Assembly: GCA_030917925.1 (NCBI GenBank)
Contig: JAUPTV010000195.1
Location: 1-44,061 of the forward strand
DNA: 44,061 bases
Reading direction: 5' to 3'
Source: Pseudomonadota bacterium
Lineage (GTDB): Bacteria; Pseudomonadota; Gammaproteobacteria; Competibacterales; Competibacteraceae
The translations under genes were made by a program, and so were the position numbers. Each line of letters starts with the position of its first letter. Within the stretch, counting starts at the first letter, position 1. Shown here one piece after another: positions 1 to 8,278 of the stretch. The notes beneath the pieces are model-generated. The model was not told the DNA's origin and did not search any database. It saw nothing but the letters and a program-made list of their open reading frames with translations.

Positions 1-1888
1 TGATCGGCGGTAACGTGGCCGGCCTGGGTTGTGGACGGGATTCGAGTTGAATCGGCGGCAGATCAGGCACTGCCGGCTTTGGGCGTGATTCCAGCCGAAT
101 CGGCGGCAGATCAGGCGTTACCGGTTTGGTGCGGGGTTCAGCGCGGGCGACTGGATGGGGGTGAGCCGACACTGGGACGACCGGTCGGCTGGTTGGCGTC
201 ACGGGTTTGTTTGGCACCGGTGTAGGTGTGGTTTTAACCGTGCGCAGTGGCGTCTTCCGGGAGATCTCCGGTTTCCGTGCAGCAGGTGGTTTGGGTTCAG
301 GTTTCGCTACTGAAGGAGTAGCTGATAATGGCGCAGTGAGTGGTCTGGCGACCGGCTTCGCGACCGGGCGATGCATCGGCGGCGTCAGTCGTTTAGGTTC
401 AGGCTTGGCCACGGGGAGCGAGGGCGGTAATGCGGTAGGCGGTTTCTCGGCTTCAACCGTGACGGGTTCAATAGTTGCCGGTTCAGGGTCGGTAGCGACG
501 ACCTCCGGCGCAGGTTCGGTAGCTGCCGGTTCGGAAGGGGTAGCGGCGGTTTCCGGTGCGGGTTCGATAGCTACCGGTTCGGAAGGGGTAGCGGCGGTTT
601 CCGGTGCGGGTTCGATAGCTGCCGGTTCGGAAGGGGTAGCGGCGGTTTCCGGCGCAGTGGTCATCACGGCATCCGGTGGATCGAGGCGCTCTGGCGGGAG
701 GTTGCTGCCGGGCGGGATAACGATGGCCCAGGCCAGTGCACCAGTCAGCGCCATTACGCCGACTAATGCTGCGGCGCGGCGCGGCCACCGGGAACGGCTG
801 GCCTTGCTCGATTGGCGGCGCTGCCGATTGGGCGGTTGCGTCGGCGGCGACGGTAGATCCCAGTCCGGTTCTATGGGCGGTGTCCCCGGCGCGCGAGTAG
901 GCGCGTCAATCTGACTGGAACGTACACTCTTTAAAACGGCGTGGATTTCCGCACTGTTTTGTGGGCGCTCATCTGGAGCGCGGGCCAGCATCCGGTTGAT
1001 GAACCCGGTCAGCCGCGCCGCTGGACTACCGCCCGGCAGAGTCAGGACGGGGATGGTCCAGAATTCGATGGAGCGCCGCAGGAGATCGCGTTCCTCGTCA
1101 TTTAATCCCCCCAGTTCCTCGCCATGTCGCGCTGCGCCTTCCTGGCCGTGTTGTGCTAACAGTTGACCGAGCCGACGTTGGGCGGCCGTGGCGGATTGGC
1201 GGGTGAACAGGCTGAACAGCAGCAATCCCAGCGCGTAATAGTCGGCGCGATAATCAACGACGTACTCATTACCTTCCGGGCCAAAACGCACGGGCAGAGC
1301 CTGTTCCGGGGCCATGGTCGCGGGGGTGCCGATGAAGGAGCGGGTGCTGTCGCCATTTTCGCGCTTGAGCGAGCCAAAATCGGCCAGTTTGAGATGTGCG
1401 CCGCGTTCGTCGACCAGGATGTTGCTGAATTTCAGGTCACGGTACACGAAACCGGCATTGTGAATAATGTCCAGTCCCGCCAGGATTTGCCCGGCCCAGT
1501 CGAGAATCCGTTCCAGGTCTGGCGGCGGCGCATTGTTCCGTTGCTGCTGCGCCAGCCAGTGACCGAGATTGGCCGCCATCCGCTCCATCACCAGCACCGG
1601 TTGTCCCTCCACCTGGCCATGATCGATCAGGGCGACGACGTGGCGGGCTTGATCCGGGTCCAGACCGGCTAGAAAGGCGATTTCCCGTTCCAGATGCGCC
1701 CGCCAGTGGCCACGCAGGCTGGGATCGGCCTGCGCCATCATTTCAGCGTTAATGAATTTGAGGGCGACCTCGTGACCGGCGTTATCCATCGCCGCCCAGA
1801 CCTGCCCATAACTGCCGACGCCGGTGGACAGGATGATATCCAGTTGGTATTTCCGGCCGTCAATGACGATCCATTCGCCGCTTTGCAT
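1..1888 (-). CDS. membrane-anchored Ser/Thr protein kinase (C-terminus cut by window edge)
   Basis: This is a Hanks-type kinase that should phosphorylate Ser/Thr on cytoplasmic substrates. Visible motifs are the glycine loop GVGSYGQV near residue 24, the VALK lysine, YRDLKFSN (catalytic Asp near 148, with Tyr replacing the usual His of HRD), LADFG and GTPATMAPEQ. The kinase domain covers about residues 8-275. One membrane helix (VGVMALTGALAWAIVI) lies near 370-390, followed by a long Pro/Glu/Ala-rich tail with a 16-residue tandem repeat. The tail is still open at base 1, so at least 629 residues are present and the C-terminal domain is unseen. The ATG at 1888 is preceded by GGAG. The gene is divergent from the small membrane gene at 1985. 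The kinase call is firm; the substrate is unknown, with the nearby VWA protein a guess only. Confidence 0.9.
   Translation of the reverse strand, partial: MQSGEWIVIDGRKYQLDIILSTGVGSYGQVWAAMDNAGHEVALKFINAEMMAQADPSLRGHWRAHLEREIAFLAGLDPDQARHVVALIDHGQVEGQPVLVMERMAANLGHWLAQQQRNNAPPPDLERILDWAGQILAGLDIIHNAGFVYRDLKFSNILVDERGAHLKLADFGSLKRENGDSTRSFIGTPATMAPEQALPVRFGPEGNEYVVDYRADYYALGLLLFSLFTRQSATAAQRRLGQLLAQHGQEGAARHGEELGGLNDEERDLLRRSIEFWTIPVLTLPGGSPAARLTGFINRMLARAPDERPQNSAEIHAVLKSVRSSQIDAPTRAPGTPPIEPDWDLPSPPTQPPNRQRRQSSKASRSRWPRRAAALVGVMALTGALAWAIVIPPGSNLPPERLDPPDAVMTTAPETAATPSEPAAIEPAPETAATPSEPVAIEPAPETAATPSEPAATEPAPEVVATDPEPATIEPVTVEAEKPPTALPPSLPVAKPEPKRLTPPMHRPVAKPVARPLTAPLSATPSVAKPEPKPPAARKPEISRKTPLRTVKTTPTPVPNKPVTPTSRPVVPVSAHPHPVARAEPRTKPVTPDLPPIRLESRPKPAVPDLPPIQLESRPQPRPATLPPI
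481..660 (-). repeat. 48-bp tandem repeat inside the kinase tail
   Basis: A 48-bp unit recurs in register at 529-576 and 577-624, with a partial copy from 625 and a more diverged copy before 529. It keeps the kinase frame and encodes a 16-residue Ala/Pro/Glu/Thr unit (core PETAATPSEPA). This is an extended linker of the kind that spans the cell wall or periplasm. Near-identity of the copies suggests recent slippage, so copy number may vary between strains. Confidence 0.85.
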
Positions 1889-1984
1889 AAAATTCTCCGG
1901 ATTCCTGGACTCAGGGCGAGTCAAATATTCAGTAAACTGACAAGCTCTTGGCCGATTAAGATACTCCACTTTTCAGTATTCCGC

Positions 1985-2461
1985 ATGGAACCCGAATCCA
2001 GACTGAATATCGCTGTGGTCTTATTGATCGTTGTCAGCATCGGGCTACTGTACGTCCGGCTGGCGATGCTCTACGCGCCGTTGCCGTCTGTATTTCTGTC
2101 GTCGCCGGAAAAGATTCAATCATCCAGAGGACGCGAGGATGCGACCTTATTTGATCAGGCGCTGACGATAGGGTTGTTGCGTTTCGAGCGGGGTGGACGA
2201 ATCGTAGTTGCGCCAGCGGATTTGCCTTTGCGGCGACGCTGGGCGCGGGAGCATCCAGGGTTGTTAACGCCGCGCGGGGCTGAACCGGACTGGCTGGAAG
2301 GCCCCTGGAATGACGAGGTGAGTCGGTTGCATCGGGCGTTGCATTTTAGCCCCTCGGGCCGCTATGTGCGCCAGCATATCGACTTATTTAACGCCCAGCA
2401 GCCTGAGTTTCCGCATATTCAGCAACGGGATGGGCAACTGATATGGCGCGACCGGCCCTGA
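1985..2461 (+). CDS. small membrane-anchored protein of unknown function
   Basis: This encodes 158 residues. After MEPESRLN comes one hydrophobic helix (IAVVLLIVVSIGLLYV), then a hydrophilic domain rich in Arg and Trp (RRRWAREHPG, WLEGPWNDE, FPHIQQRDGQLIW). It is probably an inner-membrane anchor with a periplasmic domain. The frame is open upstream to 1694, but that part is antisense to the kinase. The ATG at 1985 directly before the helix is the sensible start, although no good ribosome site is visible. I do not recognise the family. It lies between a kinase gene on the other strand and a VIT-VWA gene on the same strand. Confidence 0.55.
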   Translation: MEPESRLNIAVVLLIVVSIGLLYVRLAMLYAPLPSVFLSSPEKIQSSRGREDATLFDQALTIGLLRFERGGRIVVAPADLPLRRRWAREHPGLLTPRGAEPDWLEGPWNDEVSRLHRALHFSPSGRYVRQHIDLFNAQQPEFPHIQQRDGQLIWRDRP

Positions 2462-2489
2462 ATTTGAATACCGTCTTTTATAGACACTC

Positions 2490-2517
2490 TTGATGTTTTA
2501 AATAACTGTACTAAAAT
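2490..2517 (+). promoter_or_regulatory. candidate sigma-70 promoter for the VIT-VWA gene
   Basis: TTGATG (2490-2495) and TAAAAT (2512-2517) are separated by 16 bases in an AT-rich gap, about 57 bases before the start codon at 2574. Both hexamers are close to consensus, but this is a prediction from sequence only. Confidence 0.45.
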
Positions 2518-2573
2518 CCCCCTCGGAATCCGGCCCACTGCTGGCCGGTCATTGTGATATGGAGCGAGAACTG

Positions 2574-4874
2574 ATGAGTCGGACGAAACAACAAAGCTGT
2601 GTGTTACAGGCCGTTCAGGTCAAGGGCCGTTTGCAGGGGTTGCTGGGCGAAATGACCATCGCCCAGACCTACCAGAATGCTGAATCGGTCAACATCGAAG
2701 CCGTCTTTACCTTTCCCGTACCGGTCGAAGCGGTGTTGCTGGGCGTGGAAATTTGCATTAATGACCGGCAGTTACAGGGCCGGGTGTTGCCCAAGCGCCA
2801 GGCGGAAGAAACCTACGAAGATGCGGTGAGCGGCGGGGATAGCGCTGTACTGGTGCAGGAGGCCGGGCGCGGACTGTACACGGTCAATATCGGCAATCTG
2901 CTGTCCGGCGAGACGGCCCGGCTGACCTATCGCTATGCGCTGCTGCACGTCTGGAATGGCCACACCTTGCGCTTTCATCTGCCCCAAACCATCGCGCCCC
3001 GCTATGGCAATCCCTTGGCGGACGGTCTGCAACCCCATCAAATTCCCCAAGTCGCGCTGGATGCCGAGAACCGGTTTAGCTTGGAACTGGATCTGGGCGG
3101 GTCGTTGCGCCAGGCCGTGGTGGATTCGCCTTCGCACCGAATCAGCGTAGCGGCAGAGATGGAGGCGCTACACATCTCGCTGGCTGACCAACAGGCGCTC
3201 ATGGACCGGGATTTCATTCTCAACATCCGGGGTTCCGCCGAGGCGCGGGCGGCGTTTGGCCTGTATGCCCCGGATGGCGATGGCGGGGTCGCTTTGGCCA
3301 GCTTCCAGCCGGACCTGGCCGGACAAACCGATCAGGGCGGGCGCACCTGTGTCCTGATGGCCGACTGCTCCGGGTCAATGGCTGGCGACTCCATCGCCCA
3401 GACCCGCGAGGCGCTGCTGGCGATTCTGGATCGACTGCAACCGGCGGATCGCTTCAATGTGATCGCTTTCGGGAGTCAACCTCAGGCTTTTTTTAAGACA
3501 CTGCGTTCTGCCGATATCGAGGGACTGGCGCAGGCGTGTGCGCGGGCAGGTGGACTGGAGGCTGATCTGGGTGGTACCGAAATTGGCGCGGCGTTGCAGT
3601 TGGCCTATCGCCAACGTCCCCAGGGTGAGCCGCTGGACATCCTGCTGATTACCGATGGCGAAGTCTGGAATGTCGAGAAATTGGTGACGGAAGCGAAAGC
3701 TTCCGGCTGCCGGATTTTCACCGTCGGCGTCGGCGCATCGGTCGCCGAGGGACTGGTGCGCGGACTGGCCGAGGCGACGGGTGGCGCTGCTGAACTGGTG
3801 CATCCCAACGAAGATATGGCCGGGCGCATCGTTCGCCATTTCCAGCGCATTCGTGCCCCCCGCGCCGAGGCGTCGGTGAATTGGCCGGTGGAACCGAAGC
3901 GACAGTTGCCGAAAATGATCCGGCAGGTCTTCAGCGGCGACACGCTGCATCTATTGGCCTGGTTGCCCGCGCTGCCCACGGCTCCAGCGACGCTGGAACT
4001 GACGCTCAGTGACGGTCAACGATTGCGGCAAACCGTGACCCTGGAACCGTGGCCAGTGGCGGAAACGGCGGATACGCTGCCCCGGCTGGCAGCGTTTCGG
4101 CGACTGGCGGGACTGCCTGCCGAGGAAGCCACTGCCCTAGCGGTTCAGTATCAACTGGTCACGCCGCATACGCATTTTCTGATGGTCGATATCCGCGCCG
4201 AGAAGGCAGAGGATTTGCCGGAACTGCGCACCGTGCCCCATATACTGGCAGCGGGGTGGGGCGGAACGGGTCGCATGGCGGCGAGAAGTACAGCAAGGCC
4301 AATCGCCTGCGATGCGAGTGTTGAACTTGATTATCTGGATATACCCGCGTTTTTCCGCCGTCAGGCTAGCAGTGATGATTCCCCGAGGTACTCAGCGCCC
4401 TCAGCGCCCTCAAGTCCTCGACCGCAACGCCCGGAGGATGCTGCTGTGGAAAGTCCCCCACCGCAACGCCGGGCTTCCATTGTCCAGCGGGTGCAATCCT
4501 TCTTCTTTTCCAGGCCGGACGTTTTGGAAGAACCCCCGTTGCCGAGTACGCCGGTGCCCCGCTTCGCGTACTGGCTGGAGAAGAATGCGCTCCGCCTGGC
4601 TGATCAACCGCAGCCCGTCCCGACGCTGGATGAACTGGCTCAGGCGGGCTTGCCGGATGAGATATTGATCCCGTTACGCGAACTGGTTGCTCAGGGTGAA
4701 GCTGAGGCGGCGGTCGTAGCGGCGCTGCTCCATGCGTTCCTCCAGCATGGGCCGAAGTGTGCCTTGCCCCGCAAATTCACTCGCCCTATTCGTTCCCATT
4801 TCCAGCGGCAGGTTTCGACGATGCTGGCGGCAGCGGTGGAGCCACTGGTCAAAACCTGGTGCACCACTGGGTGA
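2574..4874 (+). CDS. VIT and VWA domain protein
   Basis: This encodes 766 residues. The N-terminal ~130 residues form a VIT (inter-alpha-trypsin inhibitor type) domain, with VFTFPVPVEAVLLGVEI and KRQAEETYEDAV. A von Willebrand A domain follows, with an intact metal-ion site: DCSGSM (DxSxS), GGTEIG and ITDGE. A C-terminal region holds a Ser/Pro-rich linker (APSAPSSPRPQRP, near 605-640) and a helical end. VIT-VWA proteins usually bind protein partners through the metal site, but the bacterial role is poorly defined. There is no signal peptide, so it is probably cytoplasmic. I chose ATG 2574 over ATG 2559 because GGAG sits 9 bases before it. The MerR gene starts six bases after its stop, so the two are probably cotranscribed. 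Confidence 0.85.
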   Translation: MSRTKQQSCVLQAVQVKGRLQGLLGEMTIAQTYQNAESVNIEAVFTFPVPVEAVLLGVEICINDRQLQGRVLPKRQAEETYEDAVSGGDSAVLVQEAGRGLYTVNIGNLLSGETARLTYRYALLHVWNGHTLRFHLPQTIAPRYGNPLADGLQPHQIPQVALDAENRFSLELDLGGSLRQAVVDSPSHRISVAAEMEALHISLADQQALMDRDFILNIRGSAEARAAFGLYAPDGDGGVALASFQPDLAGQTDQGGRTCVLMADCSGSMAGDSIAQTREALLAILDRLQPADRFNVIAFGSQPQAFFKTLRSADIEGLAQACARAGGLEADLGGTEIGAALQLAYRQRPQGEPLDILLITDGEVWNVEKLVTEAKASGCRIFTVGVGASVAEGLVRGLAEATGGAAELVHPNEDMAGRIVRHFQRIRAPRAEASVNWPVEPKRQLPKMIRQVFSGDTLHLLAWLPALPTAPATLELTLSDGQRLRQTVTLEPWPVAETADTLPRLAAFRRLAGLPAEEATALAVQYQLVTPHTHFLMVDIRAEKAEDLPELRTVPHILAAGWGGTGRMAARSTARPIACDASVELDYLDIPAFFRRQASSDDSPRYSAPSAPSSPRPQRPEDAAVESPPPQRRASIVQRVQSFFFSRPDVLEEPPLPSTPVPRFAYWLEKNALRLADQPQPVPTLDELAQAGLPDEILIPLRELVAQGEAEAAVVAALLHAFLQHGPKCALPRKFTRPIRSHFQRQVSTMLAAAVEPLVKTWCTTG

Positions 4875-4880
4875 ACGGCC

Positions 4881-5294
4881 ATGAACGAGTTGCAGGAACC
4901 CACGTTTGGGATTGACGAACTCTGTACGCTAAGCGGCGTGGCCCGGCGCACCGTGCGGTTCTACACCCAGAAGGGGTTGCTGGACCCACCGGAGGGCGAA
5001 CGGCGCGGTGCGTACTACACCCGCCACCATTTGGAACAACTGTTGTTCATCCGCAAGTGGCAGGCGGCAGGCGTGTCTCTGGAACGTATCCGCCGCTTGT
5101 TGCAGGGCGAGGAAGCGGGATTGCCGCCGTCCATGCCGGAACCGGGAACGATTGAAGTGTGGAGTCGGGTGACGCTGCGCCCGGGGTTGGAAATCCATTT
5201 GGAGCCGGGCCGACTGGGTTTAACGCCGGAGGAGGTGCGGGAGTTGCTGAATCGGCTGACCCGCGCCGCCTTTGATGCTGGAAGCAGTAGTTAA
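4881..5294 (+). CDS. MerR-family transcriptional regulator
   Basis: This encodes 137 residues. The N-terminal winged helix-turn-helix is typical of MerR (FGIDELCTLSGVARRTVRFY, YTQKGLLDPP, then the wing with YYTRHHLEQLLFIRKWQAAG). A short C-terminal part replaces the usual long dimer coiled coil and has no Cys cluster, so a metal effector is unlikely. The gene follows the VIT-VWA stop by six bases. This tight pairing suggests it controls the VWA gene or shares its function. Convergent with yoaA, with nine bases between stops. Confidence 0.88.
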   Translation: MNELQEPTFGIDELCTLSGVARRTVRFYTQKGLLDPPEGERRGAYYTRHHLEQLLFIRKWQAAGVSLERIRRLLQGEEAGLPPSMPEPGTIEVWSRVTLRPGLEIHLEPGRLGLTPEEVRELLNRLTRAAFDAGSSS

Positions 5295-5303
5295 ACCGCC
5301 GAG

Positions 5304-7208
5304 TTATTGCGCAAAAAACGCCTGCACCCGTTCCAGAATCCGCGTTCTCGGCATCGGCGGCAAGCTGTCCAGAAAGGCCTGACCGTAGGATTTACTCAGC
5401 AACCGGGGATCGCCCAGCACCAGGACGCCCCGGTCGCTGATATCGCGGATCAGCCGACCCACACCCTGCTTGAGCGTAATCACCGCCTGGGGAACCTGAT
5501 AGCTGTTGAACGGGTTCTCGCCACGCTGACGCAAGGCTTCGATACGCGCCTGCAACACCGGATCATTGGGCGCGGCGAAGGGCAGCTTGTCGATGACCAC
5601 ACAGGACAGCGCTTCACCCCGTACATCCACGCCTTCCCAGAAGCTGGCTGTGCCCAGCAACACCGCATTGCCCAACTCCCGAAACTGTTTCAGCAACGCC
5701 GCTTTCGGCAACTCGCCTTGCGCCAGTAGTGGATACGGCAACCGCCCATTCAGCCAGGCTTCCGCTTCCCGCAGCGCCCGGTAACTGGTGAACAGTAGAA
5801 ACGCCCGGCCCCCGCTGGCGGTCAACACCGGCAAGATCGCCTCCAGCAACGCCTTCGTATAGTGCGGCGCAGACGGTTCCGGCAGTCCTGGCGGGTGATA
5901 GAGCAGGGCGTTGTGGGCGAAATCAAAGGGGCTGTCCAGCCGCAGCGCCGCGTAATCGGTCAATCCCAGTCGCGCCGCGAAATGCTCAAAGTTCGATCCG
6001 ACCGCCAGCGTGGCTGAGGTGAAAATCCATGCGCCCGGCTGCGCGGTCATGCGTCCTTGAAAAGTCGGCGCAACATCCAGCGGCGTTGAAGTGAGGATAA
6101 ACCCGCGTCCCCGGGTCTCAAACCAGCGCACCTGTTCCGGGACGCTGGCCGGTCCTGCCAGTAGAAGCCAGCGTTGCAAAAAATCTTCGCAGCGTTGGTA
6201 GCAACTTTCCAAACCCTTGCCACGCTGCGCCGCCTCGCGTAACGGTTGTTGCAAGGCGTCCAGCGTTACGGCCAGGTTCTCAACCGCATTGACGACGGGC
6301 GGCTGTTCCGCGACTTCCCGCCACTGGGCGCGACGCTCGGCGGGACCCAGCGCCTCCCGCAAGATGGCCGTCGCGGTATCCAGCGCCTCCGCCCGTTCCC
6401 GCAAAACCGGGAAATCCGCCGCATCCTTGGCCTGTTCCACAATCGTGTCCCGCCCCAGTTCCAGTAGTTGCCAGTGACTCAGCGACTTGCCGAAAAACAG
6501 ACTGGCGATTTCCGGCAACTGATGCGCCTCATCGAGAATGATCGCGTCAGCACCGGGCAGCAGTTCGGCAAAGCCGGTTTCCCGGATCGCCATGTCGGCG
6601 AAGAACAGATGATGGTTGATGACCAGTAATTGCGCAGATTGCGCTTCGCGACGCGCTTTGGCGAAAAAGCAGTCCTCGAAATCCGGGCAGTCCGTGCCCA
6701 GACAGTTATCAATGGTGGACGTGACCCGTGGCCAGATCGTCGAGTTTTCTGGCACATCAACGACTTCGGCAATATCGCCATAGCGGGTCTGTCGCGCCCA
6801 GGAGCGGATTCGCCGTAGTTCAGCGACCTGATCGAGCGAAGGTAATCGCCCGTCTTGAATAGTCAGGCGCAGCCGGTACGGGCAAAGGTAGTTGCTGCGG
6901 CCTTTCAGCAGGGCGATTTTAATCTCGCTTTTCAACGCCCGGCGCACCACCGGCAAATCCCGGTGGTAGAGCTGATCCTGCAAATGCCGGGTGCCGGTGG
7001 AAATGATCACCCGCTTTTTGGAACGCAGCACGGGAATCAGGTAGGCATAAGTTTTGCCGGTGCCGGTACCCGCTTCCACGATCAGCGTCCCACCATCCTG
7101 GAGAATGGCGTCAACCGCCGCCGCCATTTGTTGCTGTTGCAGGCGCGGCGCAAAGCCCGGTTGCTTGGCCAGCGGGCCTTTGGGTCCGAGCAGATCAGCA
7201 ATGTCCAT
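5304..7208 (-). CDS. yoaA: YoaA/DinG-type ATP-dependent DNA helicase (XPD-like, Fe-S)
   Basis: This encodes 634 residues, essentially the length of E. coli YoaA. It is a superfamily 2 helicase, 5'-3' in this family, used in DNA damage tolerance. Walker A is AGTGTGKT (46-53) and the Walker B box is ILDEAHQLPE. Four cysteines between them (NYLCPYR, NCLGTDC, EDCFF) match the Fe-S cluster of XPD/DinG proteins. The C-terminal motif VI region reads QGVGRLIRDISDRG. The start ATG has GGGAG upstream. It begins 18 bases after the stop of the TPR lipoprotein gene, so the two probably share a transcript. I prefer YoaA to DinG because of the length and the four-Cys spacing. Confidence 0.9.
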   Translation of the reverse strand: MDIADLLGPKGPLAKQPGFAPRLQQQQMAAAVDAILQDGGTLIVEAGTGTGKTYAYLIPVLRSKKRVIISTGTRHLQDQLYHRDLPVVRRALKSEIKIALLKGRSNYLCPYRLRLTIQDGRLPSLDQVAELRRIRSWARQTRYGDIAEVVDVPENSTIWPRVTSTIDNCLGTDCPDFEDCFFAKARREAQSAQLLVINHHLFFADMAIRETGFAELLPGADAIILDEAHQLPEIASLFFGKSLSHWQLLELGRDTIVEQAKDAADFPVLRERAEALDTATAILREALGPAERRAQWREVAEQPPVVNAVENLAVTLDALQQPLREAAQRGKGLESCYQRCEDFLQRWLLLAGPASVPEQVRWFETRGRGFILTSTPLDVAPTFQGRMTAQPGAWIFTSATLAVGSNFEHFAARLGLTDYAALRLDSPFDFAHNALLYHPPGLPEPSAPHYTKALLEAILPVLTASGGRAFLLFTSYRALREAEAWLNGRLPYPLLAQGELPKAALLKQFRELGNAVLLGTASFWEGVDVRGEALSCVVIDKLPFAAPNDPVLQARIEALRQRGENPFNSYQVPQAVITLKQGVGRLIRDISDRGVLVLGDPRLLSKSYGQAFLDSLPPMPRTRILERVQAFFAQ

Positions 7209-7226
7209 GACGGCATTCTCCCTGGA

Positions 7227-8174
7227 TTACCGCGACTGCGCGGCTTGTGCCTCGGCGTCCTGGGCGCCAGCGGCATTCCCACCGGCCTTGCGCGCTGCTG
7301 CGATCAGTTTCCAGTTGCGGGACTGCAAAGCCTTATTGCCACTGGCCAGATTGTTGGACTTGCTGGCCAGCGATTCCGCCTGTTGATACTGGCCCTGATG
7401 CAGGCGGATTTGCGCCAGATCGTGCCAGATGCCGGCATTGCGTGGTTCGATACGCAACGCCCGTTCCAGAGCCGCGCCCGCTTTGTCCAATTGCCCGCCC
7501 TTGACATATTTATCGGCGCTGTCCAGTAAGGCAACGACGGCCTGATTGCCTTCACGGGTGATTTCCGCCGGTGGCAGTTCGGCAGGTCGGGCGGGCGGGG
7601 GAGTAGCGGGACGCGGCGCAGCAGGCGGCGTCTCCGGCACAACCGGCTGAACTGGCGTCAAATCGGTTTCAATCGGTGGTGCCAGGGCGATAGTTTCCTC
7701 TTCGGGTTCCGGCTGAGGGGCTGGAGCTGCCGGGCGCGGTGGGCGCGGCGCGACCGGCGGCAATGCGGATGGCGAGGAGTCGGGTTGCTGCGGATACGCT
7801 GCGCCCGGGGGATACGCTGGCGGTTGCTGATAAGCGCCCTCCGGGGGATACGCCCGCGCCGGGGGTGCAGTCGGGTAGCGCTCAGCAGGGTAGGGTGCCA
7901 CCGGATAGGTCGGTGACGCATATTCACGCGGGGTCAATGGATCTTCACGCGGCAACTGCCCGACCTCGATCTGCGGAGATGGGTAAGACTGATCGGGTTG
8001 CCCAGGATAGGCGGGTTGCCCAGGATAGGCAGACGACGGTGGCCGACTGCTGCGGTCGACCACCGGTGCTTTGGTAATCGCTTTGACAGGCTTACTGGGC
8101 GGCGGTGTTGCGCAGCCGGCAAGCCCCAGCGTTAATATCAACAAACCCATACCGGGTTTCAAAAGTCGGTTCAT
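7227..8174 (-). CDS. proline-rich lipoprotein with C-terminal TPR repeats
   Basis: This encodes 315 residues. The signal peptide ends in the lipobox LAGC (lipidated Cys21), so it should be anchored to the outer or inner membrane. A low-complexity stretch (~30-190) is rich in Pro, Tyr and Gln, with repeats such as YPGQPAYPGQP. The last ~100 residues hold about two tetratricopeptide repeats (GGQLDKAGAALERALRIEP, IWHDLAQIRLHQGQYQQAE). This layout suits a periplasmic scaffold. The neighbour mrcB hints at a cell-wall role, but this is inference. ATG 8174 is chosen because GGAG lies 7 bases upstream and the lipobox distance is right. The frame is open to 8216. Confidence 0.8.
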   Translation of the reverse strand: MNRLLKPGMGLLILTLGLAGCATPPPSKPVKAITKAPVVDRSSRPPSSAYPGQPAYPGQPDQSYPSPQIEVGQLPREDPLTPREYASPTYPVAPYPAERYPTAPPARAYPPEGAYQQPPAYPPGAAYPQQPDSSPSALPPVAPRPPRPAAPAPQPEPEEETIALAPPIETDLTPVQPVVPETPPAAPRPATPPPARPAELPPAEITREGNQAVVALLDSADKYVKGGQLDKAGAALERALRIEPRNAGIWHDLAQIRLHQGQYQQAESLASKSNNLASGNKALQSRNWKLIAAARKAGGNAAGAQDAEAQAAQSR

Positions 8175-8278
8175 CAGTTTTCTCCGGGGTTGGACGAAAG
8201 AACAGGAGTTCGCCAAACCCTCAAGTCATCGGTTATAGATTGAACTTTAACCCAATTACTCAGTGATTGCATGACCGC

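Noticed and set aside
481-660. CRISPR-like array
   Set aside because: The 48-bp repeats are contiguous without spacers and lie in frame inside a protein-coding gene.
207-914. 235-residue open frame on the plus strand (Gly/Ala/Ser-rich)
   Set aside because: It is the antisense shadow of the Pro/Glu/Ala-rich kinase tail; the kinase frame has clear motifs and a ribosome site.
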